Shown: piece after piece, positions 28,221 through 36,081 of the stretch | How positions within the stretch are numbered: the stretch's first letter is position 1 | Layout of the letters: every line of letters begins with the position of its first letter | Assembly (NCBI RefSeq): GCF_000688015.1 | Contig: NZ_JIAD01000001.1 | Location: forward strand, 1,488,001-1,552,000 | Direction: 5' to 3' | DNA: 64,000 nt | Source: Eubacterium sp. AB3007 | GTDB taxonomy: Bacteria > Bacillota > Clostridia > Peptostreptococcales > Anaerovoracaceae | Made by a program: the position numbers and the translations under genes | Notes under the pieces: model-generated | What the model was told of the DNA's origin: nothing | Seen by the model: only the letters and a program-made list of their open reading frames with translations | Database searches by the model: none

Positions 28221-29363
28221 ATGGCAGAGAAGCAGAAGAGATTCCAGTTATTACAGGGAAACGAAGCCTGTGTCGAGGGCGCCATCGCCGCCGGCATGCG
28301 CTTCTATGCAGGTTATCCCATCACGCCGTCTACGGAGATCGCAGAGCGTTGCGCCCTGCGCCTTCCCCAGGTAGGCGGCAAGTTCATGCAGATGGAGGAT
28401 GAGATCGCGGGCATCGCCGCCGCGCTGGGCGCATCCGTCGCCGGCAAGAAGGCCATGACCGCCACCTCCGGCCCCGGATTCTCCCTCAAGCAGGAGAACA
28501 TCGGCTACGCAACCATCGCCGAGATCCCCATCGTCATCGTGGACGTCATGCGTTCTGGTCCATCCACCGGGCTGCCCACCTCACCTTCACAGGGAGACGT
28601 CATGCAGGCCAAGTGGGGCACCCACGGGGATCATCCGGTCATCGCCATCTGCCCGGCTTCCGTGCAGGACACCTATAACCAGACCGTCAGAGCATTCAAC
28701 CTTTCCGAGCGGTTCCGTACACCGGTCATCCTTCTAATGGATGAGATCGTAGGCCATATGCGGGAAGGCTGTGAACTTATCCCGACAGAGGAACTGGAGA
28801 TCCACAACCGGGATACGCACATGATCAATTCTCAGCCTTATGCGTTCGGAGAGAACCAGTACGTGCCTCATGCCACCGCATTTGGCGAAGGCAACCTGTA
28901 CAACATCACCGGGCTCTTCCATGACGAGACAGGCTTCCCCACCAACGACAACCAGAAGGCTGGAGAGCAGAACGCCCGTATCATGGAGAAGATCAAGGTC
29001 TACAAGTACAGCGGAATCCTGGATTTTGAGGAATACCAGATGGAGGATGCGGAGATCGGCATCGTCTGCTACGGCGGCACTACCCGCGCCGTCCTGGACG
29101 CGGTCGACGAACTGCGCGATATGGGCTATGCGGTCGGCATGTTCCGTCCGGTCACCCTGTGGCCTTTCCCGGAGCACGAGCTGGTAGAGCGCGCCAAGCA
29201 GCTGCGCCGCCTTCTGGTGGTGGAGCACAACTATGGACAGGTGCTGCTTACCGTAGAGGGAATCATCAAGGGCGACACTTCCGTAGAATTCGTGGGCAAG
29301 GTCAACGGTACTGCCATCAGCCCCAAGGAGATCATCCGCAAGGTAGAGGAAGGAGAGGAGTAA
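28221..29363 (+). CDS. korA: 2-oxoacid:ferredoxin oxidoreductase subunit alpha
   Basis: A 380-residue subunit with GNEACVEGAIAAGMRFYAGYP, MTATSGPGFSLKQE and RSGPSTGLPTSPSQGDV, the pyrimidine-binding (Pyr) domain of 2-oxoglutarate or branched-chain oxoacid ferredoxin oxidoreductases. With KorB it oxidatively decarboxylates a 2-oxoacid to acyl-CoA and CO2, reducing ferredoxin. 2-oxoglutarate and 2-oxoisovalerate cannot be told apart here. Given the hut pathway nearby, a role in amino-acid fermentation is an inference. Confidence 0.93.
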   Translation: MAEKQKRFQLLQGNEACVEGAIAAGMRFYAGYPITPSTEIAERCALRLPQVGGKFMQMEDEIAGIAAALGASVAGKKAMTATSGPGFSLKQENIGYATIAEIPIVIVDVMRSGPSTGLPTSPSQGDVMQAKWGTHGDHPVIAICPASVQDTYNQTVRAFNLSERFRTPVILLMDEIVGHMREGCELIPTEELEIHNRDTHMINSQPYAFGENQYVPHATAFGEGNLYNITGLFHDETGFPTNDNQKAGEQNARIMEKIKVYKYSGILDFEEYQMEDAEIGIVCYGGTTRAVLDAVDELRDMGYAVGMFRPVTLWPFPEHELVERAKQLRRLLVVEHNYGQVLLTVEGIIKGDTSVEFVGKVNGTAISPKEIIRKVEEGEE

Positions 29364-29364
29364 T

Positions 29365-30189
29365 ATGCCAAGTCAATTAGTACAGGAAACTATGCGTACC
29401 AACCGCCTTCCGCACATCTGGTGCCCGGGCTGCGGCCACGGCATCCTCATGAGAGATGTGTGCCAGGCCATCAAGAACTGCGGGCTCCCGCAGGAGAAGG
29501 TAGCCATCGTCAGCGGAATCGGCTGCTCCTCCCGCGCGGCAGGATACATGAACTATAACACACTGCATACCACCCACGGCCGTGCCATCGCCTTTGCCAC
29601 CGGCATCAAGATGGCCAAGCCGGAGATGCACGTGATCGTCGTCACCGGCGACGGCGACGCTGCGGCGATCGGCGGCAATCACCTGATCCATGCCTGCCGC
29701 CGCAACATCGACATCACCGTAGTGGTCTTCAACAACGATATCTACGGCATGACCGGCGGACAGTATTCCCCCACCACTCCCACCGGGGAGAAGGGAACTA
29801 CGGCTCCGTACGGTAACATCGACGGCATTTTCGATATTCCCAAGCTGGCGGAAGCCGCAGGCGCCACCTTCACCGGAAGAGGCGACTGTTTCCACCAGCC
29901 CCAGATGGTCAAACTCATCGAGCAGGGCATCCGGCATCACGGCATCTCCATCATCGACGGTGTCAGTATCTGCCCCACCTACTACGGACGTAAGAACAAG
30001 AAGGGTGGTCCGGTGAAGATGATGCACTGGCAGGAGGAACACATGGTGGACGTGAAGAAAGCTGCCAAGATGTCCCCGGAGGAACTCCAGGACAAGGTCA
30101 TCATCGGCCTGCTCCATCAGGAGGAAGGACGCCCTGAGTACTGTGACGAGTATCAGAAGATCATCCAGAAGGCAGGAGGCGCAGAATGA
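29365..30189 (+). CDS. korB: 2-oxoacid:ferredoxin oxidoreductase subunit beta
   Basis: A 274-residue thiamine diphosphate-binding subunit. WCPGCGHGI is the N-terminal cofactor motif, and GDGDAAAIGG with VVFNNDIYGMTGGQ is the ThDP/Mg signature. It starts 1 nt after korA and ends overlapping korC by 4 nt, consistent with translational coupling. Confidence 0.94.
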   Translation: MPSQLVQETMRTNRLPHIWCPGCGHGILMRDVCQAIKNCGLPQEKVAIVSGIGCSSRAAGYMNYNTLHTTHGRAIAFATGIKMAKPEMHVIVVTGDGDAAAIGGNHLIHACRRNIDITVVVFNNDIYGMTGGQYSPTTPTGEKGTTAPYGNIDGIFDIPKLAEAAGATFTGRGDCFHQPQMVKLIEQGIRHHGISIIDGVSICPTYYGRKNKKGGPVKMMHWQEEHMVDVKKAAKMSPEELQDKVIIGLLHQEEGRPEYCDEYQKIIQKAGGAE

Positions 30190-30746
30190 AAAAAGAACAA
30201 CTGAGATTCACAGGTTCCGGTGGTCAGGGAGTGATCATGGCCACCATCATCATGGCGGAAGCCGCTTTCCTGGACGGAAAGAAAGTCGTCCAGTCCCAGT
30301 CCTACGGGCCGGAGGCTCGCGGAGGGCTTTGTAAGGCGGAGACTATCGTAGACGAGAAGCAGATCAACTACAGCAAGATCGAGCTGCCTACGCTGCTCCT
30401 CTCCCTGACCCAGGAGTCCTTCGACAAGTTCCGCAAGAAACTGGCCCCTGCCGCCGTGGTCATCGTAGACGAGGAGATCGAGGTTCCGGACATCATCTAC
30501 CGGAAGCACGAGGTACTCAAACTCCCCATCCTGCGCAGCGCAGTAGAGACCATCGGCGTCAAGATGTCCGCCAACATCATTTCCTGCGGCGCAGTCAACG
30601 AGGCACTGAGCCTGGCCACCGAGAAGTCTCTGGAGGAGGCGGTCCTGAACCACGTTCCCAAGGGCACCGAGGACACCAATCGCAAGGCCATGCAGCTTGG
30701 CGCTCAGCTGGTTCGAGAGGCGCGGGAGGCGGCCAAGACCCAGTAG
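30186..30746 (+). CDS. korC: 2-oxoacid:ferredoxin oxidoreductase subunit gamma
   Basis: A 186-residue gamma domain that holds CoA-binding functions in this enzyme class. Seen: RFTGSGGQGVIMATIIMAEA, QSQSYGPEARGG and a C-terminal helix. It is last in the operon, overlaps korB by 4 nt, and is followed by a terminator at 30775-30812. Confidence 0.93.
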   Translation: MKKEQLRFTGSGGQGVIMATIIMAEAAFLDGKKVVQSQSYGPEARGGLCKAETIVDEKQINYSKIELPTLLLSLTQESFDKFRKKLAPAAVVIVDEEIEVPDIIYRKHEVLKLPILRSAVETIGVKMSANIISCGAVNEALSLATEKSLEEAVLNHVPKGTEDTNRKAMQLGAQLVREAREAAKTQ

Positions 30747-30774
30747 TTGCCGGCTCGTTACACAAAGCAATCCA

Positions 30775-30812
30775 AGGGCACTTCCATACGGGGGTGCCCT
30801 CTCGACTTTTTT
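30775..30812 (+). terminator. Terminator of korDABC
   Basis: AGGGCAC pairs with GTGCCCT across a 12-nt loop; a T-run starts 6 nt later. The T-run overlaps the -35 element of the next promoter. Confidence 0.75.
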
Positions 30813-30830
30813 GCGGCCGTGTACTATAAT
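30802..30830 (+). promoter_or_regulatory. Promoter of the EcsC-family gene
   Basis: TCGACT (30802-30807), 17-bp spacer, TATAAT (30825-30830). The predicted +1 falls on or next to the ATG at 30837. Confidence 0.65.
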
Positions 30831-30836
30831 GAAGAT

Positions 30837-31676
30837 ATGAATTACGCAGAATGGAACAGAGAATGGAATAGAATCAAGCGCCGGGAGAACGAGTTTCTGG
30901 CCAGGGGCAGAGTCAAGAAGGACTCCATCCTGAACAACCTGATCGAGTCCAAGGTCCCGCCGGGACTTCAGGACAAGCTTGACGCGGCCTTTGCCAAGGC
31001 GTTCGAGCTGGTGTTTGAGAAGGGAACCGGCGTCATCGAGAAGACCTACGATCGGGAAGGGATCCAGCGCCACTTCCAGAACATGACCACCAACGATAGG
31101 GACAACCCCTTCGGCAGTCGGCGAGGCCTTCGGTACTTCGCCAAGCGCGCCGGCAGCTCCAAGAAGAGAAATCTGATGTTCTCCGGCGCCTCCGGCATCG
31201 GCCTGGGTTTTCTGGGGATCGGCATGCCGGATATCGCCCTCTTCACAGGCACCATGCTGAAGGGCCTCTACGAGATCGCCCTTCACTTTGGATATGATTA
31301 CGACTCTCCGGAGGAGAAGTATTTCATACTGAAACTGATCGAGACCTCTCTCTCCTACGGACGCGAACTGGACGATCTGAACGACCACCTGAATGACTGG
31401 CTAGATGCTTCCCAGGGCGGCAACTCACCGGCGCTGCCGGAAGACTATGACCAGAGCCAGCAGATCCGACTGGCCTCTGCTGCCCTTTCCAAGGAGCTTC
31501 TCTACATGAAAGCCATCCAGATGATCCCGGTTGCCGGGGCCATCGGCGGCGCCTACGATGCCATCTACATGAAGAAGATCCTACGCTACGCTGAACTGAA
31601 ATACCACCGCCGCTTCCTGTTGGATGCGCACACCGGCAATCCATCCGATGACCCAAACAGCCCGGACATCGCGTAA
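30837..31676 (+). CDS. EcsC family protein
   Basis: About 279 residues. It starts with a charged helical region (EWNREWNRIKRRENEFL) and has an amphipathic/hydrophobic core (GASGIGLGFLGIGMPDIALFTG) and ELLYMKAIQMIPVAGAIGG near the C terminus, as in EcsC-domain proteins, whose role is unclear and sometimes linked to ABC export or membranes. The ATG at 30837 is the only sensible start, but it has at most a weak GAAG 2 nt away and a -10 element ends 6 nt upstream, so the message may be leaderless. The next gene follows after 24 nt. Confidence 0.75.
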   Translation: MNYAEWNREWNRIKRRENEFLARGRVKKDSILNNLIESKVPPGLQDKLDAAFAKAFELVFEKGTGVIEKTYDREGIQRHFQNMTTNDRDNPFGSRRGLRYFAKRAGSSKKRNLMFSGASGIGLGFLGIGMPDIALFTGTMLKGLYEIALHFGYDYDSPEEKYFILKLIETSLSYGRELDDLNDHLNDWLDASQGGNSPALPEDYDQSQQIRLASAALSKELLYMKAIQMIPVAGAIGGAYDAIYMKKILRYAELKYHRRFLLDAHTGNPSDDPNSPDIA

Positions 31677-31700
31677 ATACATTTGGCGAAAGGAGTTCCC

Positions 31701-32468
31701 ATGCAAGACCTTTACTATAATGCTACATTCTATACCATGACCACCCCGCCCAAGGCCAGCGCTGTCGTTATCGAGGATGGCCGATTTCTGGCGGTTGGAA
31801 ACGAAGGACAGCTGCGGGCCGACTATCCGGATGCCATAGAACACGACCTGAACGAGGGCTTTGTGTTCCCTGGATTCATCGACGCCTACTCCGCGCCGGG
31901 CATTGACGCATATATGCGGTATTGCCGTCAGGAGCAGATCTCCGAGGCGGAAATCAAGGAATGGGTAACAGACGCCTGGGATCACCTGCGAGACAAGGGG
32001 GTCAGCCGTCTGGTCCTCCGTGACCGCAACAACACACGCCCCTTCCGCAAGAACGACCCGCGAGACCTTGCCACGCCTGAGTCATCGTTTATCTACGATA
32101 TGAGTTATGTGACAGATTTCGAAGAAGACCTCTATGAGGGATATTACGATAACATCGCAGACAGCCCCCTGGAGACCCACCTGCTCTTCGATCCCGCCTT
32201 TGACGATGCGGACAGCAACCATGCGGTCATCGAGAACCTCACCCTGCGGGCGGCGGAAGGACTGGGACTTAACGAACAGTTGGGAACCCTTGCGCCGGGC
32301 AAACTGGCGGACATGGTGGTGTTCGAGAAAAACCCCTACGAACTGTCCACGGACAACTTCCCCTGGACTCACGCCATGATGGTGGTCTGTCAGGGAGAAG
32401 TAGTCTACGATGCCTTCGACCAGGCCATGAACGAGTTATTCGATATGCTGACTAAGCAGATGTTCTAG
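31701..32468 (+). CDS. Amidohydrolase-related protein lacking most of the catalytic barrel
   Basis: 255 residues. The N terminus is the small beta-domain of YtcJ-type amidohydrolases (YYNATFYTM, VVIEDGRFLAVGNEGQL, FVFPGFIDAY). The C terminus is the matching end (LGLNEQLGTLAPGKLADMVVFEKNPYEL). Family members are about 530 residues; here the barrel is reduced to about 130 residues, and the metal motif normally PGFIDAHxH reads PGFIDAYSA. It is therefore predicted not to hydrolyse amides. AAAGGAG 6 nt before ATG 31701 supports translation, and the frame is intact, so this is not ordinary decay. It may be co-transcribed with the EcsC gene. Confidence 0.75.
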   Translation: MQDLYYNATFYTMTTPPKASAVVIEDGRFLAVGNEGQLRADYPDAIEHDLNEGFVFPGFIDAYSAPGIDAYMRYCRQEQISEAEIKEWVTDAWDHLRDKGVSRLVLRDRNNTRPFRKNDPRDLATPESSFIYDMSYVTDFEEDLYEGYYDNIADSPLETHLLFDPAFDDADSNHAVIENLTLRAAEGLGLNEQLGTLAPGKLADMVVFEKNPYELSTDNFPWTHAMMVVCQGEVVYDAFDQAMNELFDMLTKQMF

Positions 32469-32510
32469 ATAGGTTGAAATCATCCCCTCCCACGTTTGCA
32501 GCACGTCAGA

Positions 32511-32545
32511 AAAAGATGCCGGCATCTGCCAGCATCTTTTCTTTT
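32511..32545. terminator. Terminator between convergent genes
   Basis: AAAGATGC/GCATCTTT stem, loop about 12 nt, followed by TTTTCTTTT on the plus strand; a run of A precedes it, so it can act on both strands. Confidence 0.75.
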
Positions 32546-32562
32546 CGGTATCGAAGAGCTCG

Positions 32563-33231
32563 TCACTCTTTGATCTTATAAGCTACGCTGGCCCGCTCCC
32601 TGGAATGATCCAGGTGCTGTGCCATGGCGTCCTTTGCTTCCTCTACAGATCCCTTCGACAGCGCTCCCAAAATCTTCCGGTGCTCTGCGAGGATCCGCTC
32701 CAGGTAGGTTTTGTCCATAAAGACCACCTGACGGGCTTGTTCGATATAACTCTTATAGGAGTGGAGTACCTGGGCCATGAATCGACTTCCGGTGGCATTG
32801 TAGATGATATCGTGGAAGTCCTTGTTCAGGGCCAACACATGCTCGTAGTCCTCGCGGATGGTGTAGAATTCCATCAGATCACACTGATCCTTCAGTTGTT
32901 TCAGGTAATCCGGTGTCATGCGCTCACAGGCCCACTCCACCGCTAGCACCTCCAGTGCTTTGCGGACCGCATAGATATCATCGATATCTCTTTTGGTGAA
33001 ACCTCGGGCGAAGCACCCCCGGTTCTTCTTGTATTCGATGAGCCCCTCATCCTCCAGCTGCTTGAACGCCTCCCGGATAGGCGTACGGCTCACCTTCAGT
33101 TCTCCGGCGATCTGGGTTTCCTTGATCTTCTCGCCAATCTTGTACTCCCCTTTCAGGATTCGTTCCCGGATCGTAGCCGCGATCTCATCCGTCAGAGAAT
33201 AGGAATTGGGGAATTTTCTGTCTTTTGCCAT
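32563..33231 (-). CDS. GntR family regulator, FadR/FCD subfamily
   Basis: 222 residues. The N-terminal winged helix (AGELKVSRTPIREAFKQLEDEGLI) is the GntR signature and the C-terminal all-helical FCD domain (DIYAVRKALEVLAVEWACE, FHDIIYNATGSR) senses small carboxylates in this family, often using a metal. It is the last gene of the histidine operon, 6 nt after ftcD, so it probably regulates that operon; a palindrome near the hutH transcription start is a candidate site. Confidence 0.9.
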   Translation of the reverse strand: MAKDRKFPNSYSLTDEIAATIRERILKGEYKIGEKIKETQIAGELKVSRTPIREAFKQLEDEGLIEYKKNRGCFARGFTKRDIDDIYAVRKALEVLAVEWACERMTPDYLKQLKDQCDLMEFYTIREDYEHVLALNKDFHDIIYNATGSRFMAQVLHSYKSYIEQARQVVFMDKTYLERILAEHRKILGALSKGSVEEAKDAMAQHLDHSRERASVAYKIKE

Positions 33232-33237
33232 AGTCTC

Positions 33238-34146
33238 TTAGATGATATGGTTCTCCAATACCTGTTTGTCAAAGTCGAACTCGTTCAGCTGCATGTAGTA
33301 CTGTGCACAGTCTGTCAGCGCCTTCATGGGACAAAGCCCGACGATCTCGCACTTGGTGATATGCACACCATATCTGGCCGCTTCCATCTTGACGGTCTCC
33401 ACGACTCTGTACAGCGGAGTCTGCTCATAGTTGGTCATGTTGCAGGATACCTGAGCAAACTTCTCTCCGGTCTCCTCGTCGTCGATCATGAAGCCCATGG
33501 ACTTGACGCACTTGAACCCGCCGTCCTTCTCACGGATGATCTTGGCGATGTTCTTGGCGATCTCCACGTCCTCGGTATCCAGATCCAGGTTGAAGGCGAC
33601 TAGCGGCGGTCTGGCACCAACGGCCATAACACCAGCGGTCGGATGGATCTTGCGGCCACCGAAATCAGGCTCCCAATCCGGTTCCTGCACCTTCTCGGCC
33701 ATGCCCTCGAACTGGCCTTTTCTGATCTTCACCAGGTTCTGTCTCTCCGGTCTGGTAGCGGACTCCTCATACAGGAATACCGGTACGCCTGCCTCGTCTG
33801 CGATCCTGGCGCCGACTACCTTGGACAGCTCGATGCAGTCTTCGGTGGTGCAGTCCTTGATGGGCAGGAACGGCATTACATCCACCGCGCCCATTCTGGG
33901 ATGCTCTCCCTCGTGATGATTCAGGTCGATCAGTTCAGCGGCCTTCTTCACCAGCTTAACACTGGCTTCCTCCACGGCCTTGGCATCGCCGATGTAGGTG
34001 ATGACACTTCTGTTGTGGCTCTCGTCAGAGGAGTAGTCCAGCAGGGTGCAGCCTGGGGTGTTTCTGATCTCATCCACGCAAGCCTCTACGACTTCCGGTC
34101 TTCTTCCTTCGCTGATGTTCGGAATACTTTCGATAATCTGTGCCAT
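33238..34146 (-). CDS. ftcD: Glutamate formiminotransferase
   Basis: 302 residues covering only the formiminotransferase domain (IIESIPNISEGRR, HNRSVITYIGD, HHEGEHPRMGAVDVMPF). It moves the formimino group of N-formimino-L-glutamate to tetrahydrofolate, giving glutamate. In animals and many bacteria this domain is fused to the cyclodeaminase; here the two are separate neighbouring genes. It is fifth in the hut operon. Confidence 0.95.
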   Translation of the reverse strand: MAQIIESIPNISEGRRPEVVEACVDEIRNTPGCTLLDYSSDESHNRSVITYIGDAKAVEEASVKLVKKAAELIDLNHHEGEHPRMGAVDVMPFLPIKDCTTEDCIELSKVVGARIADEAGVPVFLYEESATRPERQNLVKIRKGQFEGMAEKVQEPDWEPDFGGRKIHPTAGVMAVGARPPLVAFNLDLDTEDVEIAKNIAKIIREKDGGFKCVKSMGFMIDDEETGEKFAQVSCNMTNYEQTPLYRVVETVKMEAARYGVHITKCEIVGLCPMKALTDCAQYYMQLNEFDFDKQVLENHII

Positions 34147-34209
34147 ATCGATTATTTCTCCTTCCTTATGGTTACCGGTGCGGCGGCCATGGCCGCCGCA
34201 CCAGACTGG

Positions 34210-34836
34210 TTACAGTGACATGTTAACTTCGTTGAAATACTTGCGGGCAATGTCCCCTGCGCTGGCGAACATTTTCTGGCCCTCTTCCTCGAAATATCTG
34301 GCTTTGTCGACATCTTTCACGCCCGGCAGGTTGATCTTCACGTTCAGCCACGCACCGTAGACGCATGCGCGCAGCTGCAGGATGCCCACGCCCAGATCGC
34401 TGGCGCAGTTAGGGTTGGAATGCCCCACCAGGGTCTTGGCGATCTTCAGTCCTTCATAAGCGAGCTGCATGTTCCGGAAGGGAACTTCCGTTGCGGCCAG
34501 GGTACCGTCTGCGATGGCTTTCTTGCGAGCGGCCTTCTCCTCGTCGGTATCCTTCGGCATCTTGAAAGCATCCGAGATCAGGTTGAACGCGTCGGTGTCC
34601 TTGTCGATCCCTGCCATCAGCTCCTCGTAGAGAGCCTGCCCCTTATCCTTGGCGTTCTGGCAGATCTCCTGATAGTCCTCGTACTTTGCCTTGCCCAGTG
34701 TCAGGTCAGCCACCATCATGAACAGTGCCACGCCCTGCGCGCCGGAGAGGGCACTGACGGAGCCGCCGCCCGGTGCCGGTGCATCTGATTTCAGCAGATC
34801 CAGATAATCTGTCATCTTCATGTCGATCAGTTTCAT
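34210..34836 (-). CDS. fchA: Formiminotetrahydrofolate cyclodeaminase
   Basis: 208 residues. APAPGGGSVSALSGAQGVALF is the folate-binding signature region (APAPGGGSVSALSGA) and the remainder is helical. The enzyme releases ammonia from 5-formimino-THF to give 5,10-methenyl-THF. The ATG at 34836 overlaps the hutI stop as ATGA, with AAAGGA upstream; a longer in-frame start at 34896 lies inside hutI and has no site. Confidence 0.94.
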   Translation of the reverse strand: MKLIDMKMTDYLDLLKSDAPAPGGGSVSALSGAQGVALFMMVADLTLGKAKYEDYQEICQNAKDKGQALYEELMAGIDKDTDAFNLISDAFKMPKDTDEEKAARKKAIADGTLAATEVPFRNMQLAYEGLKIAKTLVGHSNPNCASDLGVGILQLRACVYGAWLNVKINLPGVKDVDKARYFEEEGQKMFASAGDIARKYFNEVNMSL

Positions 34837-36071
34837 TTTACGATTTTTCCTTTCTTGATCACTCTCGAAGCGAGGTTCGAGCCAAAACGGTAACAAAGCA
34901 TTTCCATGTCCGGTGCATCCCAGATGACCATGTCCGCCTGCTTGCCTACTTCCAGGGTTCCCACCCGGTCACCACGACCGATGGCGCAGGCCGGGTTGAT
35001 GGTCACTGCGGTCAGCACTTCCTCCGGCAGAAGCCGGTAGCGGATACATGCCAGATTCATGACGAACTGAAGGTTCAACGACGGACAAGATCCCGGGTTG
35101 AAGTCCGAAGCGGTCGCCACTGGGATCCCCATCTCGATCATTCTCCTGGCTGGTGCAAAATCAACGCCCAGGTAGAAGGATGTGGCTGGCAGGCACATAG
35201 CGGTGACACCGCCTTTGGCCATGGATTCCAGGCCCTCCTCATTGATGGAGATCAGGTGCTCCGCACTGACTGCACCGATCTCGCCGGCCAGTCTGGAGCC
35301 ACCGATCGCCTCTATCTCATCCGCGTGGATCTTCAGCTTGAAGCCCAGCTCCTTCGCTCTTTCCAGGTATTTCTTGCTCTGAGCATAGTCAAACACGGAA
35401 TCCTCTGTGAACACATCGGCAAACTCTGCCAGATCATGTTCCTTCACGTACGGAAGCATCTCATCGCAGAGCAAGTCGATGTATGCGTCCGGATTATCCT
35501 TGTATTCCTCGGGAATGGCATGAGCCCCCATGAAGGTCGGTACTACGTCTACGGCATGGGCCCGGTTCACCCGGTCAATGACGGAGAGCATCTTGATCTC
35601 CGTATCCATGTCCAGTCCGTAGCCGCTCTTGGCTTCCACGGTGGTCACGCCAAAGCCCATCATCTCATCCAGGAATTTCCCGGTCTTATAGACCAGATCC
35701 TCTTCCTTGGCTTCTCTGGTGTGGCGCACGGTATCCAGGATGCCGCCCCCCGCCCGGAGGATATCCAGGTAGGTGGCGCCCTTGATCTTCATGGGGATCT
35801 CGTGCTGCCGGTAGCCGCCGAACACCATGTGGGTGTGGCCGTCCACCAAGCCTGGCGTCACCAACCTGTAATTCGCATCCAACACGCAGTCCACGTCCTT
35901 CTCGGACACCGGCAGTTCTCCCATGTCAGTGATGGCCGCGATGACACCATCCTTCACCAGGACGGCTGCGTCCTTCATCTTCAGGTTTTGTCCCTGCTCC
36001 TCGCCCTTGTGGCTGTAACTACCAGTCGGGGTCTGGAGCACACCGATATTCTTAACCAATAATGTGGACAT
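34833..36071 (-). CDS. hutI: Imidazolonepropionase
   Basis: 412 residues of the amidohydrolase superfamily. LVTPGLVDGHTHMVFGG carries the HxH metal pair, LKIHADEIEAIGGS and SAEHLISINEEG the later metal and catalytic positions, and ATASDFNPGSCPS the Asp. It hydrolyses 4-imidazolone-5-propanoate to N-formimino-L-glutamate. Length is standard. It is third in the hut operon and translationally coupled to fchA. Confidence 0.96.
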   Translation of the reverse strand: MSTLLVKNIGVLQTPTGSYSHKGEEQGQNLKMKDAAVLVKDGVIAAITDMGELPVSEKDVDCVLDANYRLVTPGLVDGHTHMVFGGYRQHEIPMKIKGATYLDILRAGGGILDTVRHTREAKEEDLVYKTGKFLDEMMGFGVTTVEAKSGYGLDMDTEIKMLSVIDRVNRAHAVDVVPTFMGAHAIPEEYKDNPDAYIDLLCDEMLPYVKEHDLAEFADVFTEDSVFDYAQSKKYLERAKELGFKLKIHADEIEAIGGSRLAGEIGAVSAEHLISINEEGLESMAKGGVTAMCLPATSFYLGVDFAPARRMIEMGIPVATASDFNPGSCPSLNLQFVMNLACIRYRLLPEEVLTAVTINPACAIGRGDRVGTLEVGKQADMVIWDAPDMEMLCYRFGSNLASRVIKKGKIVK

Positions 36072-36081
36072 GCTGTTCTCC

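Noticed and set aside
28025..30746. Novelty of the korDABC cluster
   Set aside because: Gene order, motifs and spacing are those of ordinary 2-oxoacid:ferredoxin oxidoreductases.
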